Shown here: positions 1-9,028 of the stretch, one piece after another
Layout: each line of letters starts with the position of its first letter
Position numbering within the stretch: the stretch's first letter is position 1
From: Methanospirillum hungatei
GTDB taxonomy: Archaea; Halobacteriota; Methanomicrobia; Methanomicrobiales; Methanospirillaceae
DNA: 64,000 nt
Reading direction: 5' to 3'
Assembly (NCBI RefSeq): GCF_019263745.1
Contig: NZ_CP077107.1
Span: 1,054,001 to 1,118,000 of the forward strand
Translations under genes and position numbers: made by a program
The notes under the pieces: generated by a model
What the model saw: the letters and a program-made list of their open reading frames with translations, nothing else
Told to the model about the DNA's origin: nothing
Database searches by the model: none

Positions 1-465
1 GAAGCACAAACACTTTTTCAGGCGATGAACAGCGGTCACACAACAATCTCCACCCTCCATGCCGGAACAATTGAGGAGGCGTTAAACCGTCTCACCAATG
101 AACCAATAAACGTCCCTCCAGCCATGTTTGGTGCATTGAATCTTATGGTAATTCAGACATTCCATTATCGAAAGGGGCAAATGATTCGCCGATGTGATGC
201 CGTTCATGAGATCATCTTGAAGGAAGGGGATAAACTTGGTTGGAATACCCTCTATGAATATAATCCCAGCACAGATGGCTTTGACCGGAAGTATGCAGAG
301 TCAAAAACTCTTGAGAATATCAGATACATGCATAACTGGACCAGATATGAACTTGAATATCAGCTAAAGATACGCAAGGAATTTTTGAATCGTATCAATA
401 ATCAATCAAAATATGATCCTACCCATTTGATGCAGTTAATAACCCGTCTCCGGAGAATGGCATGA
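1..465 (+). CDS. Type IV pilus/secretion ATPase, C-terminal part (cut by window edge)
   Basis: The frame is open from base 1, so the gene begins outside the window and only about 154 C-terminal residues are seen. The motif MNSGHTTISTLHA followed by EEALNRL is the typical end of the core of archaeal GspE/FlaI/TadA-type secretion ATPases, which hydrolyse ATP at the inner face of the membrane to drive pilin assembly. The remaining part is the usual C-terminal helical tail. Its stop overlaps the start of the next gene by an ATGA, so the two are translationally coupled. The membrane platform and two pilin-like genes that follow support a pilus or archaellum-like machine. Which pilus it is cannot be told from this fragment. 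Confidence 0.85.
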   Translation, partial: EAQTLFQAMNSGHTTISTLHAGTIEEALNRLTNEPINVPPAMFGALNLMVIQTFHYRKGQMIRRCDAVHEIILKEGDKLGWNTLYEYNPSTDGFDRKYAESKTLENIRYMHNWTRYELEYQLKIRKEFLNRINNQSKYDPTHLMQLITRLRRMA

Positions 466-2321
466 GTATTTTCAGACCTGAGCAGGTTGATGAGTGGCTT
501 GAAGGAACGACCATCAGGAAATCCCTTAGGGCTGCCCATCTCCCTTATTCCCAATATTCCTTTTTTCTTCTCATGGTTAGAGCATCCCTTATTTCTACCA
601 GCATTTTTGTTGTTCTCGCCTGTTATCTTTTCATCACCGAAACATCCTTTATCCCAAATTTCGAACCCTGGATAAATATTCTTCTCCTCTTTATTTTTCT
701 AATTCCGGGAGTAATTTTGGGGATATATACCTACCCTGCAAGTATTGCAAACGGACGGAAAACATCAATCGACCTTGAGCTGCCATATACGATAACCTAC
801 ATGCAGGCCTTGTCTACAACAATGACGCTCTACAATGTCATCCGTCGTGTGTATGAAGCAGAAGATCTATTCGGGGAAGTTTCACGGGAGTTTGGGCTTA
901 TTGTCCGCGATGTTGAGGTCTTTGGTGATGACCTTTATTCCGCAATTGGGAACCTCCAAAAGGTAACCCCCTCTCATAACCTAGAGGATTTTCTCAACGA
1001 TCTGCTTCTTCTTTCAGGAAGCGGTGGTGATGTGACGAACTTTCTTTCATCACGATCGGCTTATTTTAGGGAAGCTGCAGCCAGGGAATTGGATCAGATT
1101 CTTAAAACGATTGAGGTCATGGCTGAGGTATATGTTACTGCTTTTGTTGCAGGCCCTATTACGATGATCATCATCATTGTCGCCCAGAACCTGGGAGGAA
1201 AATCTGAACTTTCGGGATATATTCCGATGATCATCTTTGGCCTGATAGCTGGATCGCTTGGGATGATCTATATCCTGTACCTCATGCTCCCGAAGATTAA
1301 GATGGATATCACCCGAAAACCAATAGGGGATTCTGAATTTATCGGAATAGAAATTTCCAAGGATGAATTTTCCAGAGTGGACCAGAAATTTCTCAAAGAG
1401 GTCGAGGCCAAACGAAAACGATACAAACTTGAGAACCTTATTAAAAATCCATTCCGAACATTTATCTCTGATTTTAACATAGGATTTGGGATCGGGATTG
1501 TTGCTACACTGCTTGTAACTCTGCTGTACCTGAATGGAAATCTGGGCATTTGGTTTCCGATTAATACATTTGAGATATTTATCTGCCTCTCGGTCATCGC
1601 CTGTATGATCCCAATTACTCTAGCATATGAGGGTCGGAACTGGTTTGTCAATAATGTAGAGAAACATACTCCGGAGTTTCTACGCCAGCTTGTTGATATG
1701 AAAGACATTGGCGTTACTTTGCAGGCGGCAATCGGCCTTATCTCAAACTCAAAACTAGGAGTATTATCTCAGGAGCTGGTGATAACCACCGAAGAAATAA
1801 AACGGGGAGAGACTACCGTGAACGCCCTGGTCCGGATGGAAGAGCGGATAGGGCTTGTATCTGTAAAACGAGCCATGTCCCTCCTTGTTAAAGCGAGTCA
1901 AGTGACCGATTCAATCAAGGACGTTCTTATCATTGCTATTAATGACTTCGAACACTACCTAAAATTGAAAAAAGACCGGTTTAATATCTCAATTACCTAT
2001 GTCATGATCATCTACCTTGCCGTAGGGATATACTATTATACAGCATATTCACTCAATGTCTCATTTGTCTCGTCTTTTACGAATTTTAATATCAGTTTTG
2101 ATACCGCCGGGAACCTCACCGACATGTTCAGAATAGGAATTGTACTTGCATTATTTTCTGGACTGATGGCGGGTCAGTTATCTGCAAACAGCATTCTTGC
2201 CGGGTTTAAGCACGCAATCCTCCTGTTATTAGGGGCGATAATCCTGTTTGATTATGTAATTCCATACCAGATTGAACTTTCAACAGAAGCAGCGAAAGCG
2301 GCATTGGAAGGGACTGTATGA
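462..2321 (+). CDS. Archaeal type II/IV secretion membrane platform protein (TadC/FlaJ-like)
   Basis: A 619-residue integral membrane protein with about nine hydrophobic segments in two blocks (residues about 34-92 and 218-275, then 338-390 and 505-606). The cytoplasmic loops carry two T2SSF-like repeats, seen at TYMQALSTTMTLYNVI and again at EFLRQLVDMKDIGVTL. Proteins of this kind form the membrane platform on which the upstream ATPase acts to extrude pilins. The start is set by the ATGA overlap with the ATPase, and the stop overlaps the first pilin-like gene in the same way, so the four genes form one operon. The tandem double-domain layout is usual for archaeal TadB/TadC-like fusions. Confidence 0.88.
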   Translation: MSIFRPEQVDEWLEGTTIRKSLRAAHLPYSQYSFFLLMVRASLISTSIFVVLACYLFITETSFIPNFEPWINILLLFIFLIPGVILGIYTYPASIANGRKTSIDLELPYTITYMQALSTTMTLYNVIRRVYEAEDLFGEVSREFGLIVRDVEVFGDDLYSAIGNLQKVTPSHNLEDFLNDLLLLSGSGGDVTNFLSSRSAYFREAAARELDQILKTIEVMAEVYVTAFVAGPITMIIIIVAQNLGGKSELSGYIPMIIFGLIAGSLGMIYILYLMLPKIKMDITRKPIGDSEFIGIEISKDEFSRVDQKFLKEVEAKRKRYKLENLIKNPFRTFISDFNIGFGIGIVATLLVTLLYLNGNLGIWFPINTFEIFICLSVIACMIPITLAYEGRNWFVNNVEKHTPEFLRQLVDMKDIGVTLQAAIGLISNSKLGVLSQELVITTEEIKRGETTVNALVRMEERIGLVSVKRAMSLLVKASQVTDSIKDVLIIAINDFEHYLKLKKDRFNISITYVMIIYLAVGIYYYTAYSLNVSFVSSFTNFNISFDTAGNLTDMFRIGIVLALFSGLMAGQLSANSILAGFKHAILLLLGAIILFDYVIPYQIELSTEAAKAALEGTV

Positions 2322-2725
2322 AAGACGATGCAGTATCTTCGGTGGTTAGTGAGATGCTCCTCATTACCTTAGTTTTAATTCTGATACCTTCAGTAACAAT
2401 CACTCTGATGAACCAGTTACCAGGTGAGCGGGTACCCACCGTGAATATCAAAATGGGGCCGATTGATGAAGGGATGGTGACAATGTATCATAAAGGAGGG
2501 GATTACCTTTTACAAAATGATCTCATGATTGTTGTCCACCATCGAAATACTATGAATTCAGAATCAAAAGGAGGAATTGAATTAAATTTTCATTCATTAT
2601 CAAATTCAAAAACAATCTTTGATTTAGGTGATTCTGTGGATTGCAACTTTGCATCGTTGCAATCCGGAGACCAAATTCAAGTGATTTCTACGAAAACCGT
2701 AATATTTTCTGGAATAGTGCCATGA
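2318..2725 (+). CDS. Archaeal type IV pilin-like protein
   Basis: A 135-residue protein that starts with a short charged leader (MKDD) followed by AVSSVVSEMLLI and a long hydrophobic helix. This is the class III (prepilin peptidase) signal layout of archaeal pilins. The rest is a small beta-rich domain with no motif that I recognise. It overlaps its upstream platform gene and its downstream pilin-like partner by four bases each, so it is probably a minor or major subunit of the pilus assembled by this operon. Whether it is the main structural subunit cannot be decided here. Confidence 0.75.
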   Translation: MKDDAVSSVVSEMLLITLVLILIPSVTITLMNQLPGERVPTVNIKMGPIDEGMVTMYHKGGDYLLQNDLMIVVHHRNTMNSESKGGIELNFHSLSNSKTIFDLGDSVDCNFASLQSGDQIQVISTKTVIFSGIVP

Positions 2726-3600
2726 AAGATTCTGCCGTATCAGTTGTTATTGCGTACATGATTCTCCTGGTTATTACCGTCTCATTTATTGCTCTTCTTA
2801 ATGCTATATGGATCCCCCAGATGAAGATTCAGGCTGAAGTGGAACATTTATCAGAGATTGGAGAGAGTTTTTCGAAATTATCAGCGGATATTGAACGACT
2901 AATTGTTTTTGGACAAGATGGCACCATAAAAGAAGAGATATCTCTTGGCGGGGGTGATGTATTATTTTCCGCAGTTCGCTCCTCAGGATATGTGAAGGTA
3001 ACAGATTTGGGCCAATGGATAAGCATTGTGATATCTGGTGAATCATCAAATCTTCACATTTCATCAATTAAATATCAACCTATTGACAATTTTTGGATAA
3101 ATCAAAGTTATTACTGGAAAAATGGAATAATATCAATAGAAAAGCCAAAAAGAACGACATTCTTATATTATTTTTCTGATGAAGATGCTTATTACTATGA
3201 GAAGAATTTTCTACAAAATTGTTATCAGGTAAATAATATAACCAAAAATGGAACAAATATTTCTGATTTTTCAATTATTGTTACGAATATTACCCCACAC
3301 ACAGATAAAGAATCATTTGGAGGTAATGGTTTAGGAACAATTATTCTTGATATGGATTTTCATAAGGGAAAAAAATATTATCCAAATATTGAAGGCTTTT
3401 CAATTGTGATTAATCCATCCAATCTCTATTCCGACAGTATTTGCTCTTCATTGTATGCAAAAACCACAGAAATACTTGATTGTTCAAACATTCTTATTAC
3501 TCCATCAACTCATGGATTTAACATTCAAAAAAAAAGCAGTGATTCACATCCTGTTAATGTTACAATCGAAACGCAAACCATGAATATCGGCATTGAGTAG
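2722..3600 (+). CDS. Archaeal pilin-like protein with large extracellular domain
   Basis: I take the start at 2722, where ATG overlaps the previous stop (ATGA). An upstream in-frame start at 2641 would add 27 residues lying inside the previous gene and before the signal. The 292-residue product begins MKDSAVSVVIAYMILL, a class III pilin-type signal with one hydrophobic helix. A long polar domain rich in Asn, Ser and Tyr follows (NISDFSIIVTN, NVTIETQTMN) with several NxS/T sequons, as expected for a glycosylated surface protein. It is larger than most archaeal pilins and could be a tip or adhesive minor pilin. The base composition of the second half is clearly AT-rich. Confidence 0.7.
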   Translation: MKDSAVSVVIAYMILLVITVSFIALLNAIWIPQMKIQAEVEHLSEIGESFSKLSADIERLIVFGQDGTIKEEISLGGGDVLFSAVRSSGYVKVTDLGQWISIVISGESSNLHISSIKYQPIDNFWINQSYYWKNGIISIEKPKRTTFLYYFSDEDAYYYEKNFLQNCYQVNNITKNGTNISDFSIIVTNITPHTDKESFGGNGLGTIILDMDFHKGKKYYPNIEGFSIVINPSNLYSDSICSSLYAKTTEILDCSNILITPSTHGFNIQKKSSDSHPVNVTIETQTMNIGIE

Positions 3601-3661
3601 TAATATGCATACTTTTTTCATCAATTTTTTGAAATAGGTATGAATGTATGGAGAAATCAAT

Positions 3662-4330
3662 ATGAATATGACACACGAGCATTATCTTAACCGCATCACT
3701 CAGTACGACACAAACCTCTTTCGTATCCTTCCCAATGCTGAACTCTTCTTTACCACATGTCTTTCATTCATTCCACACCAGAAGATCTCTATTATGGAAC
3801 TTGGTTCAGGAACCGGCTATTTCACCGCACTCATGCTGAGCCAATATCCTGAATACCAGATCACCTGTATCGATAAATCTCCGGAGATGCTGGAACTAGC
3901 AAAAAGAAAAGAAGAAATATCTCGGTGCACTTTCATCGAGGGTGACATCACTACAGGCCTGCCTGAAGGAACCTTTGACTGTATCATATCAACACTCACC
4001 CTTCATCACATCTCTGATAGTTCCAGAGAAAAACTCATTGATGAGATATATCAGAAACTAAACCCGGGCGGTGTTTTCATCTGCGGGGATGTCATGAGAC
4101 CTGAAGAGGATTGGATTGAATCGATATACCGAAGCAGATGGGAGAACCATATGAGAAAGACCGGCATGCCTGAAAATCAGATTCGTGAGACAGTATCCGG
4201 AAGAGAACAGGCATGGCCCCTTCTTGACACAAAACATGGTTTCTACAGAAAAATGAAAGCCGCAGGTTTTGCCCGAATCCTTTCATCATTCCAGTATGAT
4301 ATGTTTGGAGTTTTTATTGGATGGAAATGA
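3662..4330 (+). CDS. Class I SAM-dependent methyltransferase
   Basis: A 222-residue protein with the Rossmann-type SAM-binding motif I (MELGSGTGYF) and acidic motif II (CIDKSPEMLELA), then GDI and a post-I FDCIISTLTLHH region. The substrate cannot be named from sequence. I chose the ATG at 3662 because GGAG lies at 3650-3653, eight bases upstream. An alternative ATG at 3644 would put that element inside the gene. It stands alone between the pilus operon and a pseudogene. Three other stand-alone or fused class I methyltransferases occur in the window beside metal-type transporters, but this one has no such neighbour. Confidence 0.8.
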   Translation: MNMTHEHYLNRITQYDTNLFRILPNAELFFTTCLSFIPHQKISIMELGSGTGYFTALMLSQYPEYQITCIDKSPEMLELAKRKEEISRCTFIEGDITTGLPEGTFDCIISTLTLHHISDSSREKLIDEIYQKLNPGGVFICGDVMRPEEDWIESIYRSRWENHMRKTGMPENQIRETVSGREQAWPLLDTKHGFYRKMKAAGFARILSSFQYDMFGVFIGWK

Positions 4331-4446
4331 TGAACGGGGAGAGCCAAAAAATCCGGAACTATTTTACGCATACATGGGGTAGATATATTAATACAGGCAT
4401 CTGGTATAAGTTCAATTTTTAACGTGATTAAAAGTTTTCAACTGAT

Positions 4447-5006
4447 TTGCAGGATCCGGTCCTCAAATTATGGGATGCAATGAAAGAGGAACTTGGTATT
4501 AAACGCGAAGACTTTACTGAATTGAAAAAAATCGTTCTGGATTTAGCCAAGGCGCCAAAGGAGACGGATAGGTCAATAAAACATTTGTCAGATACCATAG
4601 ATTTAAGAACGGAGGACTTGGAAGGCGATGGGGAATTGATTCTGAAAAATCATTTAGAAATGGCCTCGCGGAAATCCTTGCAGGTACCGGGTATAGCGTA
4701 CAGAATTTTGTTACATCTGATACCAAAGGAGTAGTATTTGGCCGTCCGGCAGAGATAGATATTGACGTTATCATAAAGGGTGACCGGACAATCGTGGTAG
4801 AGATCAAATCTTCAGTAAGTAAGAGTGATGTGTTCATCTTTCTGAAAAAAGTAGATTTTTACCGCCAGATTTCGGGAAAACAAGTAGATAATATTCTCAT
4901 GATCACCCCCTACATCGATGATGCAGCACGTGATATCGCCTGCCAATATAATATCATCGTATGTGATACTCTGTCCGATATTAAACCATCAATCCAAAAA
5001 GCCTGA
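4447..5006 (+). pseudogene. Frameshifted DUF3782/PD-(D/E)XK nuclease-like gene
   Basis: The first frame (from a TTG at 4447 or ATG at 4480) reads a helical LKKIVLDLAKAPKETDRS segment typical of COG5493/DUF3782 proteins up to DLEG near 4626. The next frame continues smoothly as RWGIDSEKSFRNGLAEIL and then DIDVIIKGD and VVEIKSS, ending at 5006. The D...ExK pattern (DIDV, then EIKSS) is the PD-(D/E)XK nuclease-fold active site. Together the two pieces give one protein of about 185 residues with a single missing base at about 4627-4632. Unless this is a sequencing error, the gene is broken. These proteins are common in archaea and their job is not established. Confidence 0.75.
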
Positions 5007-5019
5007 GTAACGATAAGGT

Positions 5020-5544
5020 TCAATATTCTATCCCTCTTCTCGCTTTCACCCCCGTATCAAAATAATGTTTCACCTTTTTCATCTCGGTGACCAGATCTGC
5101 AGCTTCAATCAACTCATGTGGAGCCTTTCTTCCGGTGAGAATCACTTCCACCCATGGTTTTCGGGATCGAAGCATGGAGATTATCTCTTCAACGTTGATT
5201 AACTGGTAAAAGACACTCAGGATTATCTCATCAAGGACGACCAGGTCAAAATAACCGGATAAAATCACGCTTTTGCAATGTTCAAACCCTTGTCTGGCCT
5301 GCTTTCGGTCCTCTTCAGTGGGATTATTGGTAATGAACTTCCCTGTTCCATACTGTTCCATCACAAAGGTATCAAAAAGCGAACACAAACCCATTTCAGC
5401 TGTCTCTGATCCTTTACAAAACTGGGCAAAATACACTGACCCTCCAGAGAGAAGAGTCCGGAGGGAAAGACCCAATGCAGCGGTTGTTTTCCCCTTTCCG
5501 TTTCCACAATAAACCTGAATGTATCCTTTCCTATCTTTGTGCAT
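5020..5544 (-). CDS. cobO: Cob(I)alamin / corrinoid adenosyltransferase (CobA/CobO/BtuR family)
   Basis: A 174-residue protein of the usual length for the family. The P-loop GNGKGKTT (residues 14-21) binds ATP in the reversed orientation typical of CobA. The segments FAQFCKG and VVLDEI and the C-terminal GVKARRGIEY are family landmarks. The enzyme transfers the 5'-deoxyadenosyl group of ATP to Co(I) corrinoids (cobinamide or cobyrinic acid diamide) in the cytoplasm. It is monocistronic here and converges with the pseudogene on its right-hand side. Together with the CbiZ gene at 26.8-28.0 kb it indicates corrinoid salvage in this organism. Confidence 0.92.
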   Translation of the reverse strand: MHKDRKGYIQVYCGNGKGKTTAALGLSLRTLLSGGSVYFAQFCKGSETAEMGLCSLFDTFVMEQYGTGKFITNNPTEEDRKQARQGFEHCKSVILSGYFDLVVLDEIILSVFYQLINVEEIISMLRSRKPWVEVILTGRKAPHELIEAADLVTEMKKVKHYFDTGVKARRGIEY

Positions 5545-5634
5545 GCGCTTTTAATCCCCATTAGGATTTCCTTCTTCTGAATGAAAACTCAGAATTACAT
5601 TCGAAAAAAGTAAGAGAAATAAGAGTTTGAGCAT

Positions 5635-6000
5635 TCAGGCAGGTGAGAGTTGAATCTCTTTTTCTTGTCCGATAGCCCAGATGATAAATTCATCAGGTGA
5701 TGAAAATGACCTAGCAGGATATTCATTCTCAAGGACGGTATCTGTTCCAAGCCGGACCACCTTTGACTCTTCCGTAGGATGGTATGTATAGAGAACTTCA
5801 AACTCATTCTCTCTGCCATGAAGTTTTGTAATACCCATCTGGTTAAATCCCACAGCTAGTTTCCATTCATCCTCCATGATGTCAACAAAAACCCTCCCAA
5901 CGAGGGATTTGTTATTTCTACGGATTAGAAGTTTGTTTTCAAAATCTTCGGCTACCTTTGCTGTCTTGGGCTTTGGTTCATAACCAACAAATTTTGACAT
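5635..6000 (-). CDS. Conserved-looking hypothetical protein, 121 residues
   Basis: No family recognised. The 121-residue product is soluble and mixed alpha/beta, with a basic N-terminus (FVGYEPKPKTAKVAEDFENK) and an acidic, aromatic C-terminal half. It has no signal peptide, no membrane segment and no cysteine. It is transcribed away from the small gene at 6226, and the 216-base divergent gap is AT-rich with poly-T and poly-A runs that suit promoters. Coding status rests on length, codon-like composition and the clean intergenic flanks. Confidence 0.55.
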   Translation of the reverse strand: MSKFVGYEPKPKTAKVAEDFENKLLIRRNNKSLVGRVFVDIMEDEWKLAVGFNQMGITKLHGRENEFEVLYTYHPTEESKVVRLGTDTVLENEYPARSFSSPDEFIIWAIGQEKEIQLSPA

Positions 6001-6225
6001 AGATCAAAATATATTGTTCATAAAGAAATACTTTACGGTACTACCGGAGGGGGATAAATTAAATGGAAGTCGGGGCCGAATAAATAAAACGGATGAGTTA
6101 CGATTTTTTACGTGAAGTTTTTTGATTTTTTACAATTATATAGAAAATAAACAATGTTTTTGTCAAACCCAAAAAAATTCTGCGGATTATTATCATCTCG
6201 CATAACGTAAGCATCATTGGTGGTC

Positions 6226-6402
6226 ATGATGTATGCAAACCTGACCGGACAAAAGCTGGAGATAATTCAGCAACTGGAGAAAGAGCTTGGTGTTTACCTC
6301 CTGGCAGAACCGTACTATGCGAACCTGTCACCGGATGACCTCAAGTCCATCAAGAACCTTGAAGGTAAACTTGGAGCTGTTCTTGTAGCATACGAAGCCT
6401 GA
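6226..6402 (+). CDS. Small hypothetical protein (about 58 residues)
   Basis: Short ORF with an internal pseudo-symmetry: KLEIIQQLEKELGVYLLA is echoed by LKSIKNLEGKLGAVLVA. This suggests two helix-strand units. The ATGs at 6226 and 6229 are both possible starts. GGTGG at 6219-6223 lies just upstream and favours 6229 or 6226 over the TTG at 6217. No function can be assigned. The helix-strand repeat and the lack of overlap with any better ORF make it a believable small protein. Confidence 0.5.
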   Translation: MMYANLTGQKLEIIQQLEKELGVYLLAEPYYANLSPDDLKSIKNLEGKLGAVLVAYEA

Positions 6403-6440
6403 AATCTCATTCAGGCATTATATTTTCATGAACTCTTTAA

Positions 6441-7322
6441 TCACCTATTCATTTCTAAAATTCTTCCCTCCCTCATTAGCCGTTCCCTCAGCTGCGGCGG
6501 CATATGTACCGGATATTCCTGCCCACTCTTCGTTCCTGATGACTGGGGTTGTACCTGTCCATCCGGAGTATTGATGCTGATATCAAGGGTTGCATACCCC
6601 CCGGATAGCAAGACTTTGAAGTCTCCTTCTTTATAGACAAAGAATTCTTTTTCCTTTTCACTACTGAACTCACGGTTATATCCATCTTCATGCAGAATAT
6701 TCAGGAACGGATCCTGAACCGTGATTCTTGCCCAGGAAACAAGAGGAGTACTTATCGGATGTACCGTGTACCTCACCGAAAACGGTCCCTTTTCCGCATG
6801 AATTTTCAGTTCTTTGAGGGTTGAGTTTAAGGGTATACCAGATGCAGTATACACAGGATATAAGTTCACAGGCCCTTTGTGCGAAGTATTATGAGAGAAA
6901 TAAATAGAAGAACGGGAAGGGATGAATGCATCTTCAGACAAGGTATCACCAAGCCGGGTGACAAACGATGTGGGTGTTGGTACCGGTGTGTGAGTCAATG
7001 GTGTGTTTATGTCCTGGGTCTTTTCTCCAGAGGAGGGAAGTCGACCCTGCCTTATCAACTGCTCCCTAAGTTGTGGAGGCATATTTGGTGGGAATGACTG
7101 ATCTGTTACCTTATAACCTTTTGAGGACTGATCCGAACCAGGAATAACTGTGGGCGAGGATAATTCTCCCACATTATGAGATACAGGCGGGAGGTCTGTA
7201 TTTTCATCCCTGGATGATGATACCTGCATACAACCAGCTGTGATGAGGAGCAGTAATAATACTATTACCAAGAGGAAAAGTTCTATATTTACTGTATTTA
7301 TAAAATTGGAATTCGTTTTCAT
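6441..7322 (-). CDS. Putative surface lipoprotein with repeated PPQLRE motif
   Basis: A 293-residue protein. Residues 15-30 are strongly hydrophobic and end in the lipobox-like LITAGC, so Cys31 is the likely lipidated residue and the protein is probably anchored outside the membrane. A Ser/Thr/Pro-rich linker follows, then a beta-rich domain (residues about 130-260). The motif MPPQLREQLIRQGRL (residues 81-95) recurs at the very C-terminus as MPPQLRERLMREGRI (274-288). I recognise no enzyme family. The repeated segment might be a binding or assembly element. Confidence 0.65.
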   Translation of the reverse strand: MKTNSNFINTVNIELFLLVIVLLLLLITAGCMQVSSSRDENTDLPPVSHNVGELSSPTVIPGSDQSSKGYKVTDQSFPPNMPPQLREQLIRQGRLPSSGEKTQDINTPLTHTPVPTPTSFVTRLGDTLSEDAFIPSRSSIYFSHNTSHKGPVNLYPVYTASGIPLNSTLKELKIHAEKGPFSVRYTVHPISTPLVSWARITVQDPFLNILHEDGYNREFSSEKEKEFFVYKEGDFKVLLSGGYATLDISINTPDGQVQPQSSGTKSGQEYPVHMPPQLRERLMREGRILEMNR

Positions 7323-7697
7323 GGGTGCTTATGTGGAGTAGGGGTAAGGGACGGGTATTGTAAGGTATGCAAAGTATTTTGCTACATCAACTTTTCTTTT
7401 TTAAACATAAAGAAAGTTTAGTTAATGATGGTCAGGTCACATAAAATCGTGAATTCATTTCATGAGAATATATCACGAAAATCAAATATCATATAGTCAT
7501 TATGGTTTTTCTCTTTCACCCAAATCGAGAGGTATATGCGTGTTCTTACTCATGATTGTTAATCCATTCAGTATTGCTTTTTCCTAGAGAGTATACAATA
7601 GTATGCCATCTGACGATAGCAAATTATATTTTCTTATAGCAAAAAAAATTACTTTAGCTAAGAAAAGATTTTCTTAGCACAAAATAATTGAGATGAA
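7323..7697. promoter_or_regulatory. Non-coding 375-bp region with perfect palindrome before pilin genes
   Basis: No ORF is supported here. At 7657-7678 the sequence GCTAAGAAAA is followed after two bases by its exact reverse complement, giving a perfect 10-2-10 inverted repeat that ends 19 bases before the pilin start at 7698. A related block, TTTTCTTATAGC, lies at 7629-7640. The position suits an operator or a 5' leader hairpin controlling the pilin pair. The left part is AT-rich and presumably holds the promoter of the lipoprotein gene. Confidence 0.5.
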
Positions 7698-8324
7698 ATG
7701 ATGATAAAGAATATTATTGAAAGGACTGAATCGGCAGTCTCTCCAGTCATCGGTGTCCTCCTCATGCTCGTGGTGACGATTATTATCGCTGCAATAGTGA
7801 GCGGATTTGCCGGAGGTATGGCAGGCGGTGAAAAAGAGGCCCCACAGGCTGCAATTTCTGTTACATTTCCATACAATGAAACAAGTGGCATGGGTAATGT
7901 AAATAGTCCCATTTATTTTAAACTTATGAGCGGAAACCCGATTTCGACAAAGGATCTCTCTATTATAACATACTTTACCAACAGTAGTGGTTACACGTAT
8001 AAACACGAACAAACAGCCAGCAGTGATCTGGTTGACGTATATCCTGGCTATAATTACAATACACGGGTCCCTTACCTGCAAAATTTAGGAAAAGGTTGGG
8101 CAAATGAAGCAAATATGCATTTTGGTAACTTTACCTGGGCAGTTGGGGATATATTAACAACCGGCACTAATCCTGGCTCTGCAAGCCTTCTGGGAATGCT
8201 GGATTATTATACCGAAAAAGGAACATTGGATCCGGATTTAAAAACCGGAAGTATCGTGGAAATCAAAATCAAACATATTCCAAGCAATAAATTCATCTAT
8301 GACAAGGAGGTCATGTTATCATGA
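7698..8324 (+). CDS. Archaeal type IV pilin (DUF1628-type N-terminus)
   Basis: A 208-residue protein. A short leader (MMIKNIIERT) precedes ESAVSPVIGVLLMLVVTIII, the signature N-terminus of archaeal pilins, in which the leader is cut by the PibD/EppA-type peptidase. The helix is followed by SGFAGGMAGG and a beta-rich outer domain with sequons such as NETS and NSS. The ATG at 7701 is an equally possible start. The stop overlaps the next pilin gene by ATGA, so they are co-expressed. No ATPase or platform is adjacent, so they may rely on machinery encoded elsewhere, for instance at the left edge of the window. Confidence 0.85.
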   Translation: MMIKNIIERTESAVSPVIGVLLMLVVTIIIAAIVSGFAGGMAGGEKEAPQAAISVTFPYNETSGMGNVNSPIYFKLMSGNPISTKDLSIITYFTNSSGYTYKHEQTASSDLVDVYPGYNYNTRVPYLQNLGKGWANEANMHFGNFTWAVGDILTTGTNPGSASLLGMLDYYTEKGTLDPDLKTGSIVEIKIKHIPSNKFIYDKEVMLS

Positions 8325-8929
8325 AAACTATTACAAATGAAGCTGTATCTCCGGTAATTGGAGTTTTACTTATGCTCGTAGTTACCATTATAATCGCTGC
8401 GGTGGTTAGTGCTTTTGCCGGAGGTCTGTCTTCTGAACAATCAAAGGCACCACAGGTTTCATTTACTGTCAAACCAGAGATTGTCAATATATCTGATACA
8501 AATACAGGAAATTATAATCCTGATCATGATAGCGGGTACACTGCAGCAAATGGAATTCTCTTTGAGCATAAAGGAGGGGATTCTATCTCATTGAATGAGA
8601 TTGCAATTCATCTTGAGGATAAGGGTGTCAGTATGATTGTTACGGGAAGTGACAAATTAAGTACCACATATAACGTCCTTCCTTCAGACATTACCGATGG
8701 GGGATATTTCGCAAAAGTTGGAAATGATGTATCTGATAAAATCATCGAACCTGGTGACAAGTTCATGATGTATGCTGATGACAATTATATCAGCCAGGGA
8801 ACGAAGTATTTGATCTGGGAATTTCCTACAGGAAGGGGATATGCACCGGTTAATGATAAAATAAAATATACGGTGATTGACCGGAGATCGAATAAGGCCA
8901 TATGTAACGGCGAATTCGTGTTGAAATAA
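8321..8929 (+). CDS. Archaeal type IV pilin (second of pair)
   Basis: A 202-residue protein beginning MKTITNEAVSPVIGVLLML, then a hydrophobic helix and SAFAGGLSSEQ. This is the same class III signal and helix layout as its upstream partner. The outer domain contains EHKGGDSISLNEI and WEFPTGRGY, a pattern (GGD...L followed later by W) also seen in the other pilins of this window. It overlaps the upstream gene by four bases. It was probably formed by an old duplication of its neighbour, now well diverged. Confidence 0.85.
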   Translation: MKTITNEAVSPVIGVLLMLVVTIIIAAVVSAFAGGLSSEQSKAPQVSFTVKPEIVNISDTNTGNYNPDHDSGYTAANGILFEHKGGDSISLNEIAIHLEDKGVSMIVTGSDKLSTTYNVLPSDITDGGYFAKVGNDVSDKIIEPGDKFMMYADDNYISQGTKYLIWEFPTGRGYAPVNDKIKYTVIDRRSNKAICNGEFVLK

Positions 8930-8982
8930 TTGTAATGGACTTCAAAAATTTTTCTACAGATTTCTGAGTATTGAGGAATTTT

Positions 8983-8996
8983 ACCCATGTATGGGT
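8983..8996. other. 14-bp palindrome between convergent genes
   Basis: ACCCAT-GT-ATGGGT is a perfect 6-2-6 inverted repeat between the pilin stop (8929) and the stop of the leftward nucleotidase gene (9029). The loop is too short for a strong hairpin unless the inner pair opens. It could serve as a bidirectional transcription end, but that is weakly supported. Confidence 0.3.
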
Positions 8997-9028
8997 CAAA
9001 TAATGACCAGACATGGTACCAATTTCCT

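Noticed and set aside
1268-1708. ORF antisense to the pilus platform gene
   Set aside because: Shadow of a strongly supported gene, with low-complexity composition and no recognisable domain.
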